NCBI GenBank assembly: GCA_025667525.1
Contig: CM046882.1
Span: forward strand, 530,273,473 to 530,337,472
Direction of reading: 5' to 3'
From: Glebionis coronaria
Lineage: Eukaryota > Streptophyta > Magnoliopsida > Asterales > Asteraceae
Length of the DNA: 64,000 nt
Shown one piece after another: positions 35,694 through 47,600 of the stretch. The translations under genes and the position numbers were made by a program. The notes beneath the pieces were generated by a model. It was not told the origin of the DNA and did not search any database. It saw nothing but the letters and a program-made list of their open reading frames with translations. Numbering within the stretch: the stretch's first letter is position 1; every line of letters begins with the position of its first letter.

Positions 35694-38600
35694 TTTTTTA
35701 AAATATTTAAAAACTAATTTAACCAAATTATATAAACTAAATTTTTGGTTAAAAGTGATAAACGTAAAAAATGTAAAATGAATGAAAAACGTCTACTAAT
35801 TTAAGATAATGGTGAAATCAATTAAATTATAAATAATTACAAAAATATACTAATAACAAAACGCCTAACTAGCACAGTTGGCTAAGGCTGTTGGTATACA
35901 AACAACAGATCTCGAGTTCGAGACCTGTAGGTGGCAAATATTTGCAATACTTTATTATTTTTAATATACTCTACTCGAGTAAAAATCAAATATACTAAAA
36001 CCAAATCACAATCCATAGACAAGGAAATAAAGCAGAAAATACAGACCCAAATCCTTATTTAACAGTCTTTTGAACAATCAGTTAAACCGTAGAATTTAAG
36101 ATCAAATACCAGTAATAAGACATTATAAGCAGACTTCAAAAGTAATGAACAGTACGCTAAAACTCAGCAATCACAAAACCAATAAAATAGCAATCACAAA
36201 ACCAATAAAATAGAAACACTTTAAGTAAATTCACTAAAATAAAGAAATCATAACAATAAGCTTGGCTTTAATGCCTAGCAGGCAAACTAAATACAAACCA
36301 GAAGCTAAAAATCAGCAACTACTAACTAACCGTAACATACAACTAGATCAACAATGAACTACATCAGCTAAATAGGTCAAAACTAGCAGCAGACCTTACG
36401 AAAATACCACACGAAAACTCAGCATATGCATATCAATCCATTCAGCCGTCGATACAGGCAACTAATTGTCATAAATTCCTTTAAACGCAAACTTAGATTC
36501 ATACATGAATATGACAGAATCAAAACGCAAGCAACCTAAGATCTACAACAGTTAAAATGAACCTTACAAATCCTACGACTTATTTTTAATCAAATAAACT
36601 ACACACTCTTCACAAGCGAAATCCGAAGTAGTAATTATAACAACTTGAGAAAATAATGACCAAAATGATAATAGATTCAAATATTCCTAATCTCAATTTG
36701 ACTGATTCAAAAATAATAAATCTCCTAATAATGCACGAATGATGTCATTAACTTTACAGTAAACTGATGAACTGCTAAGTACACTAAATTGACATTTAAA
36801 ACTCTGAGCTCTGAACATACAAATACTGAAACCAAACCACGTCAATATCAGCAAACCACGTTATACGCAGATACAGAGCTATCAATTCTAGTTAAATTAT
36901 CAGATTCCAACTAAGGTTATACACCACATTCAGCAAATGCAGCAACTCACAGAAATCAGCAATCACAAACAAATATATAAAAAACCGTCAAACGAAGTCA
37001 ATCATAATGAATCAACACCATATCATCGTAAATGCACAGAAACTAGTTCAAAGTAAAACTCTTAAACCTATTTAATTCATCAGATCAGTAAGCATATTTA
37101 GAAGTAAATACAAAATATTGCAACAAATACTATAATCAATTCAGAATACGCACATTATAACGAATTTAACATAAAATGACAAACCAAACAAGATCCAAAC
37201 GGATACAACAATGATCTAACTATTTTATACTAAAAATTCAGAAAATTAATTGAGCTTAACCATTATTTGGGGAATCCTTTGAAGACGTGACGCAGCGCTG
37301 AGCTGGCCTTATCTAATTCGACACCAAAGCTAAACGAGCCACCATATTCGAACCACCACTCAAATCAAGTTATCACCATTTATTTCTCGATAAATGGTTG
37401 CAACTCGAACCAGCGACATCAAATACAGTCGATCCATAAATCATTTTCGAGTAACAGTCATATTTAAACTTAAACGATGGTCTAAGCTTTTATCCCTAAT
37501 TCAGTCTCAACAATCACATGCGCTATATTTTAAGCTGAAATGATTATTCTAACATTTATAATTTTGATTAATTTCAGAATTAATTGACATAAATTTTAGC
37601 AGTTTATATAAAAAACAACGCAAGATGAAAATTGAAATAAACTCTTTTATTAATCTCGAATCATATTACACTATAAAAAAACAGAAAATACAACTTTATA
37701 ATCTAAATATAAAACTATAAAGTTAAAGAAAGAAAAAGGGGATGATTTACTAAATAAGATGGAGAAGGTTTTATAGGAGAACCCGAGGGTTGGGTGGTTG
37801 ATGGAGATCAAATCACAACCCTTGATTTAGCATATCTCGATTCTCTTTCTTCCTCTTTTGATCGGATGGCTGAAATTGGCCTTGTACAAACGGATCGCCA
37901 CGGTGGCTGAACTTGTGCTAGTTCTAAGCTGAGGTGGAGGTATTTAATTGGTCCCTTGTCAGGTAGAGAGTTATATCCACCAATCAAATCCCTTTGATGA
38001 CAAATCCAAGCTCCACGTGGAGCTTGGTACTTGGAATCTTTGGTTAATACACACGCCTTCTTCCCCCTAATTATCTAAATCCCATGCGTGATTGCTACTC
38101 GCTATTTGATTTGAAGAAGCCCCTAAAAATTAGGGTTTATGTGACTGCGTTTCTCCCCAAATCCGTTTCTCTCTCGTTTTATTTCTTTCTTTGTTTGTGC
38201 TTTGACCGATTGTGTTGTTGACTACAGAGAAAGTTTAAATACAACTTCTTTTTCCACTGTCTACTACTTTTACTCTTTGGGTTATGGTGAACTTTTGATC
38301 CAATATAAACAACTCCATTCGTCCTTAGTTTTTTTCTTTTGGGCTTTGAATAAATTGGACCCAAAAACATGTATATCTTCAATCCGTCTCATATATTTTG
38401 TAAATGGGCTTTCATTTAGGCTTTGACCCAATAGGAACATGTGGGACCCACTTAGCCCAATAACTAGATAAACTTGAATCTTCGAATAAAAACGACTTTG
38501 GCTTTTGGCTTTTGGTGAAATCTTCAAATCTCGTGTTCGTTTTGCCGGTTTTTGTGAACTTGGTACCTACACACGTGAAACAACAAAACAAGCATATACC

Positions 38601-41600
38601 ATACTATATTCATGTGTTTTATGCAATTTATGTTCATTTCTAGATACAAATGATATGAGTAAAATCACTCATATGAAACTCCCCCTTGCTAAGCAATTGC
38701 CGTGTCCTCACGCAATGACAAAATAAAACACTAACTACACCATTATTCATCTTTTGACTTTTTATTTTGCGAAGACATAATGTATTGCTTTTATTATTTG
38801 AAAAATAACTTTTAGGATCATAAAACTCAAATAGATTTATCGTCCCCGACTTTTCACTTTTCCAAGCCAAGTGCAAAAACAAGATGATTGTCAATCATAA
38901 GCCCCAAAATTAATCCAACTCATACAAGCAATTTGTGTTAAACTCAATCTCCTATTATTCCTAATTGAATCTCTAGATTTTATTTGTCAATCACCCAAAG
39001 GCTCATTTCACTTATTTGATATTATTAGTCCAAAAATGAAGGCAAGAACGGTGTAAACTCAACACTCAAAACCTAACCTCGACTTCAAAAACCGTTGTCA
39101 CTAAAGAAAGCCCACATCAAGGATAACTTAACACGATTTGAGGAATAAATCCCCGGACCTGAAATTTGGCTAATATGGCTACTTAAAAGAAAAATAAAAC
39201 CTCCAAAGTCAATTATGACCTTATTAACGGAGTTAGCAACAACTACATCATATCACCTTGCGGCTCTTTAAGATGTAATTGTGCTCCTTATTTAAAATCC
39301 ACAACCGAAGGCTCCTTGGACAAAAATAAGGGAATTGACATCACCATCCCACCTTATGGCTCATGATGATGAAGCAATTTTTATTCAACACGTCCCCTTG
39401 ACATACACCCTAAGGCTCTAATGACAAGGTTAGTGCTGCATGACTCCCACCCGAAGGCTCCTAGAGAACATGTTTTTATTCTTCTTTATTAATATGATAT
39501 TTATAATAAGCCAAATTTCCGTAATCCCATGATCAAAAGTCCATGACGCTGACACCCTTAATGTGTTCTCACTTTAATTACAAGGGAAGAAAAAGAAGGA
39601 GTTACGAGTTAAGATATCAAGCCTAAACCGCTAAAAACTTCATTTATTAAGCAATTATTATTCAAGTGTGGAAAGTAAATACGAGGAGATTAAATCAAAC
39701 ACAAAATTACTTGCACAAAGAAGAGTTAATTTTAGAAACTTATGATTGAACTCTATCATCTCTTGTTCTCCATATTGTAAAATTCCAAAAATGTGAAATC
39801 AATGGATACTTAGCCTATTAAATCAAAGCTTTGGGTTTTCAAGTCATCTATAGGATCTTGCATCTTCTTATTTAGAATTTGCGTTTTAAAGTTCCCTTGA
39901 TAAACGACTTTCTAGGATTAATTATAGGAACTTGCGAAAAGTTCTTGTTCTTAACTCGTATGAATTAAGACTTTCGCGTTTTAAAGCTCCCGATATAAAA
40001 GCATAGAAAAACTTAATTCAAACGTTAAGGAAAAGCTAAGGTAAAAACCGAGTCGAGTCAAAAACTATTTTTATTTTCACCAACGGAAAGCCTACATTCG
40101 TGTCAAAAGCACTTATTTTATTTATTAAAAACTTAAAATAACACTAAAAATTTAAAATTTTATTGAAAAATGAGAAAAACAATTACGTTTAGACACGAAA
40201 AAAGCAAATGCAAGCGATTATATCGATTGACTCCCCCATGCTAAAACCAAACATTGTCCTCAATGTTTCTTAGCTCAAGAGTAACACCCCCTTGCTAAAA
40301 CACGAAGAGTCTAATGCAAAATCCTAACATGGAAAGAGCACGCAAATATATAAGCCGTTTATTAGTTATGCCTCAAGATAAAACGTTAGTCGATAAAAAT
40401 CAAAGGATAGAGTGTGCCCCTTTTTGGCATTCAAAGAATGGAAGATCAAGTGGACCGGCAAAAACCGAACACGAGAGTCTTCAAATATTAGGGTCATACC
40501 TAAGATTCACAACACAACGAAACATGAGCACGAGCTTGAAAGATCAAGCCTTATTAGTTGTTAGAAAATAGAAAGAAGATAGAATGTATGGGACTCCCCC
40601 ACAAGGCACCTCGTTTTTGTTCACCGAGTCATGAGCTCGACTCGAACCCCGCATTCATTGGTCCTTAGGGAAAATGGTGAAAACCGGCATAATGGAATAG
40701 AATCCAACATAAAGCGCGATGCCGGGGTCAAAGATAACATCCTCGTTGTTGGATGACAACCAAAAGGATAAAACTCCAACATAAATCTCCAAAAAGAGAT
40801 GGTAGTCACAAATCACTAAATAGATAAAGCATGCTCCCCGAGATAAACTCGCACCAAGATGATAGAAAAGTCTTTCATTTATTGCATCGGTGAAAGGCCG
40901 AGATTTCCCTAAATCAACGATTCCGGGTTCGAATACCTCGTCCTCGGTGGAGAAAGGAATAGACAACACGATGTCGTCCCCCCATGCTAATCCAAAATCA
41001 TATAAAGTACATGGTAATGGTGGGTCAAAAGTTTCATCCATAGTGGAATCAACATTCTTAGCTTTAACGACCATTTCACCCTTAGAAATGTGATCAATCG
41101 GGTCATGGTACTCAATATGAGTCATATGAAAAACCCTCACATTAAGATCAAAGTGGGTGGGAGGAGGACTTGGGACGAAATCATCATCAAGTAAATTCTC
41201 TAAAAAGAGAGCGTCCCCCTCCGGGTCGAGATCATCAACACCCGGTGGTATTGAATCATTAAAAGCAAGAAAAGTGTCAATATCCTCCATAAGCGGATCA
41301 CTATCCTCAACGGGAATAGGAGATGGAGAGAAAGACTTGGCATTAGGCTTAGAAATCAAAGCCTCGATCTTAGAAATGAGAAGATAGACGTTTGATAATT
41401 TCTCACGAAGAATCACGTCTTCCACATCTAAATGAGTAAGTTCATCGGAGAACTTCTCAAAGATCGGAATAGTCAAATCAACCTCATTTCCCGGTGGAAA
41501 TGGGTCTAAAGGAGCAAGTTCAAAAGTGAACCTCTCAAAAACCGGATCACTATCATCCTCATTTCCCGGTGGAAATGGGTGAAGAAGAGTAGGTTCATCG

Positions 41601-44600
41601 GTAAACCCCTCAAAATCCGAGTCGTGAATATCATCTTTATAAGAAAGTTCATCGGAGAACTCCTCATTAGATTCACTAGAAGTTGAATCATCCTCAAAAT
41701 CTTCATTTCCATCACAATTCTCATCATTAGAATTGGAGAAAATATCAAAGTGAATGGAAGAAGTAGAGTCATCACAATGTGGCAAACCACACGTTTCATT
41801 GGAAATACCGTCAAACTCTCTTGGGTTTTGGACAAGCATCTCCACACTAGACTTTATTACTTCGTCCGAATCCGTATTCGGAATAGTGCTAAAATGCTCG
41901 TCCCCCTTGCTTAGAGAATTTTCGGGTTCCATGGTGGAAGAATCATGAATAGGAGTGGTGATGTCATGAGTGATTTCCTCATCATCTAGGATGGGAGAAT
42001 CCTCGGGCTCCTTAACCGGCAAGATATGAAAAGGAAGCACGATTGCACTAGACGAAGGATGTAGAGCAATAAGATCTCTCAAATAAATAATACTATCCTC
42101 GTCATCATCCAAAAGAAGAGAACGTTCGATTTCACGATTAGCAAGGTATTTTTCTTCCGCTTGAGCTCGTTCTTTCTCTCAAATTTCAATGCTTAATCCA
42201 TTATAATCTTGCGAAATTTGTCGAATCTTAAGTTCACAATCTCTTTTAAATCCCTTATCAATTATTTCTCCATGAAATCTACCACTTCCCAAATCATTAG
42301 TTATATCATTAATCTCTTGATTGATTTGTCTCTTTTCAAGCAACATATCTTCAATGCTTTTTTCAACAATTTCCACATTTCTTTGATTCATTATTTGTTG
42401 GAACATTGTTTCAAGTCGTTTAAAATTTTCATTCACGCGAGAAAAGGGCTCATAAAAATTATTATCCCTCGGTTGACAATTAAAGCTCTTGTGAGGACCT
42501 CCACAATACTCACAACAAGGATGTTGTTGTGATAAACTCGTCGAATCTTGTGGATAAAAATTATCATTAAAGTTTTGATTGTAGCTCGGTTCTTGCTCGT
42601 AATTAAGCGAGAATCGATGCGAACAATCATCACCAAAATGAGAATCGTTTCCACAAAACTCACACGAGGGTGTCTCGTATGTAGGGTGTGGAGGTGGGTA
42701 AAAATCGAGAGAATTATTCGAAACATTCGGATTTCCACATGAAGTAATATCATCACAAGAAGGACAAAATCCAACTCGTATATCGTGACGTAAATCATTT
42801 CCACAACGCTCACACGTGCACCACCGACATGGTAAAAAACCATTTAACGGTTCTCCACACCCAACACAATCGACGAAGGAATTCATGGAAGAATTAAAAT
42901 TTAGAGGGTGAGGAGAAAAAGAATTAAACATGATAGAGGATTAAGAAGATTATTTTTGGTAATTTTTCATAAATCAAGCAAAAATTGACAAAAAACGATA
43001 CATACTATATAATAGAAAAATAACAAAACTTTCCGAGGACGGAAAGGGTCTTCAAATCAACGATCAACAAATCTCCACGAAACGACTCGTACACAAGATC
43101 CCCGACAGCGGCGCCAAAATTTTTGGTGTGTTCGTGATAGTATAGTTATAATTAAGATACGTTATAGGGTAAACTAGAAAATTAACTTTAGGAAAAAGTA
43201 ATAGTCTAAAATTACCAAAGACGGATTCAATTAAACACGTGGGTGAACCAAGTTCGTTGTACACGAAGATCGAGTGAATTTGAGACGTTTTGTTTCGATT
43301 TGGACAATTGATTCGAATTGGTGTCGGTTTTTAAACTAATATTAATCCTACAAATTTTAAATCCTAAGTGCATGAATCGTAAATCCGAATTAAATCTAAT
43401 GGACAATTATTAAATGTTAAAACTTTTACACTATTTAAAATAAACAATCTATTAAAAATCAAATATAAATTTAATCTATTCAATAAAAATACTTTTACTC
43501 TATTAAAAATCTATTTAAACTTTTTAAAATAATTAAATCTATTAAAAATTACTATTACTCCCTTAATAAACTAAATCTATTTTTAAAAACTATTTTTATT
43601 TAAATCTAAAATAATAAAAATCTAATTATTTAAAAAAAACTAATTAAACTTTTAAAATTAATAAAAACATTTTTATTTTATTTTTTTTATATTTATTTAT
43701 TTATATATATATATATTTTTAGAATATTTAAAAACTAATTTAACCAAATTATATAAACTAAACTTTTGTTTAAAAGTGATAAACGTTAAAAATGTAAAAT
43801 GAATGAAAATCGTCTACTAATTTAAGATAATGGTGAAATCAATTAAATTATAAATAATTCCAAACACATACTAATAACAAAACGGCTAGCTAGCACAGTT
43901 GGCTAAGGCTGTTGGTATACAAACAACATGTCTCGAGTTCGAGACCTGTAGGTGGCAAATATTTGCAAAACTTTATTATTTTTAATATACTCTACTCGAG
44001 TAAAAATCAAATATACTAAAACCAAATCACAATCCACAGACAAGGAAATAAAGCAAAAAATACAGATCCAAATCCTTATTTAACAGTCTTTTGAACAATC
44101 AGTTAAACAGTAGAATTTAAGATCAAATACCAGTAATAAGACATAATAAGCAGACTTCAAAAGTAATGAACAGTACGCTAAAACTCAGCAATCACAAAAC
44201 CAATAAAATAGAAACACTTTAAGTAAATTCACTAAAATAAAGAAATCATAACAATAAGCTTGGCGTTAATGCCCAGCAGGCAAACTAAATACAAATCAGA
44301 AGCTAAAAATCAGCAACTACTAACTAACCGTAACATACAACTAGATCAACAATGAACTACATCAGCTAAATAGGTCAAAACTAGCAGCAGACCTTACGAA
44401 AATACCACACGAAAACTCAGCATATGCATATCAATCCATTCAACCGTCGATACAGGCAACTAATTGTCATAAATTCCTTTAAACGCAAACTTAGATTCAT
44501 ACATGAATATGACAGAATCAAAACGCAAGCAACCTAAGATCTACAACAGTTAAAATGAACCTTACAAATCCTACGACTTATTTTTAATCAAATAAACTAC

Positions 44601-47600
44601 ACACTCTTCACAAGCAAAATCCGAAGTAGTAATTATAACAACTTGAGAAAATAATGACCAAAATGATAACAGATTCAAATATTCCTAATCTCAATTTGAC
44701 TGATTCAGAAATAACAAATCTCCTAATAATGCACGAATGATGTCATTAACTTTACAGTAAACTGATGAACTGCTAAGCACACTAAATTGACATTTAAAAC
44801 TCTGAGCTCTTAACATACAAATACTGAAACCAAACCACATCAATATCAGCAAACCACGTTATACACAGACACAAAGCTATCAATTCTAGTTAAATTATCA
44901 GATTCCAACTAAGGTTATACACCACATTCAGCAAATGCAGCAACTCACAGAAATCAGCAATCACAAACAAATATATAAAAAAAACCGTCAAACGAAGTCA
45001 ATCATAATGAATCAACACCATATCATCGTAAATGCATAGAAACTAGTTCAAAGTAAAACTCTTAAACCTATTTAATTCATCAGATCAGTAAGCATATTTA
45101 GAAGTAAATACAAAATATTGCAACAAATACTATAATCAATTCAGAATACACACATTATAACGAATTTAACATAAAACGACAAACCAAACAAGATCCAAAC
45201 AGATACAACAATGATCTAACTATTTTATACTAAAAATTTAGAAAATTAATTGAGCTTAACCATTATTTGGGGAATCCTTTGATGACGTGACGCAGCGCTG
45301 AGCTGGCCTTATCTAAGTCGACACCAAAGCTAAACGAGCCACCATATTCAAACCACCACTCAAATCAAGTTATCACCATTTATTTCTTGATAAATGGTTG
45401 CAACTCGAACCAGTGACATCAAATACAGTCGATCCATAAATCATTTTCGAGTAACAGTCATATTTAAACTTAAACAATGGTCTAAGCATTTATCCCTAAT
45501 TTAGTCTCAACAATCACATGAGCTATATTTTAAGCTGAAATGATTATTCTAACATTTATAATTTTGATTAATTCCAGAATCGATTGACATAAATTTTAGC
45601 AGTTTATATAAAAAAACAACGCAAGATGAAAATTGAAATAAACTCTTTTATTAATCTCGAATCATATTACACTATATAAAAATCTAAATCTAAAATTATA
45701 AAGTTAAAGAAAGAAAAAGGGGATGATTTACTGAATAAGATAGGGAAGGTTTTATAGGAGAACCCGAGGGTTGGGTGGTTGATGGAGATCCAATCACAGC
45801 CCTTGATTTAGCATATCTCGATTCTCTTTCTTCCTCTTTTGATCGGATGGCTGAAATTGGCCTTGTACAAACGGATCGCCACGGTGGCTGAACTTGTGCT
45901 AGTTCTAAGCTGAGGTGGAGGTATTTAATTGGTCCCTTGTCAGGTAGAGAGTTATATCCACCAATCAAATCCCTTTTATGACAAATCCAAGCTCCACGTG
46001 GAGCTTGGTACTTGGAATCTTTGGTTAATACACACGCCTTCTTCCCCCTAATTATCTAAATCCCATGCGTGATTGCTACTCGCTATTTGATTTGAAGAAG
46101 ACCCTAAAAATTTAGGTTTATGTGACTGCGTTTCTCCCCAAATCCTTTTCTCTCTCGTTTTATTTCTTTCTTTGTTTGTGCTTTGACCGATTGTGTTGTT
46201 GACACAGAGAAAGTTTAAATACAACTTGTTTTTCCACCGTCTACTACTTTTACTCTTTGGGCTTTGGTGAACTTTTGATCCAATATAAACAACTCCATTC
46301 GTCCTTAGTTTTTTTCTTTTGGGCTTTGAATAAATTGGACCCAAAAACATGTATTTCTTCAAGCCGTCTCATATATTTTGTAAATGGGCTTTCATTTGGG
46401 CTTTGACCTAATAGGAACATGTGGGACCTACTTAGCCCAATAACTTGATAAACTTAAATCTTCGAATAAAAACGACTTTGTCTTTTGGCTTTTGGTGAAA
46501 TCTTCAAATCCCGTGTTGGTTTTGCCGGTTTTTGTGAACTTGGTACCTACACACGTGAAACAACAAAACAAGCATATACTATATTCATGTGTTTTATGCA
46601 ATTTATGTTCATTTCTAGATACAAATGATATGAGTAAAATCACTCATATCACATTACATAAAATTAAATTACTTGATTGTAAACGACGAAGCACATCCTC
46701 CCCGGGATGACCGAGGCGTCTGTGCCATGTAGTGGAACTAAAAGAAAGCAAAGAAACTGGATTTTAGAATGAAGGTTGCTGAGTGACCAGGTAAAGGTCA
46801 CCCGTACTATCGCAACGGAGAAGTAGCTTTTGGGTGTGGCAATCCTTTATAGAAAAACCATAAGCATCAAATTCAACAGACGCATCATTATCACGAGTAA
46901 ATTGACGATCATAAATTAAATTCTTAATTATGTGAGGTGTGACAAGAATATGATTCAAATGAAGAGGCTTATGAGATGTATGCAAAAAGCTATGTCTGGT
47001 ATGAGTGACGGGAATAGAGTTACCATTGCCAACAAATACCGATGGATAAATGCTCGAATTACTAAAAGAAGTGAGTGTACCTGTATTGTCTGCCAAGTGA
47101 GAGGATGCTCCGGTGTCCATGTTCCAAGAGGAATCTTGAGAAGTCATATGAATCATGTGCGGAAGCATGGTTTCTTGAGACTGAAATGTATTCGGCATAT
47201 AAGCATAATTTCTTGGATCTTGTTGAACATTGTGGGCTGGCTGTAACATCTGAGCATTCTGGACAGGTTGGGCTAAAACCGTAGCAGTTAGATAAGCATG
47301 TTGTGGCTGCATATATGGAGTTGGATAAGAGGATTGGGACATGAATACAATTGGGTTGAATCCATTTTGAAAAGACCCATACGTCATATTCGGCAGATCT
47401 TGTTGGCTTGGACTATTTACATCCATTTGTTGTTTCCAAACCAATATTAATCAATTAATAATCTTTGAAAAGTGCGGCTGTAAGATGGAAGCAAGCAAGG
47501 AAGAATGAGAAAAAAGAATAGCTAAACAATGCTAGCCGTACACGATTGTGTAAACAATGCTAGGAAAAAAAACAATTACAATGGTTTCATAAATAATTAT

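Larger units (their letters stand above)
27098..46651 (-). mobile_element. Tat/Athila-like non-autonomous LTR element as LTR-internal-LTR-internal-LTR array
   Basis: Three LTRs (27098-30641, 35098-38676, 43124-46651) alternate with two internal regions (30642-35097, 38677-43123). The whole is flanked by one 5 bp duplication, CATTA (27093-27097, 46652-46656), inside the copia integrase. On the minus strand each LTR runs TGATATGAG...AACACACCA. The LTR is followed by a primer-binding site TGGCGCCGCTGCCGGGG (Athila/Tat type) and preceded by a purine tract AAGGGGGAGTT. Internal regions have only a gag-like ORF and no RT or integrase, so the element would rely on proteins from elsewhere. Copies are about 97-98% alike by eye and carry private indels. 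Confidence 0.92.
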
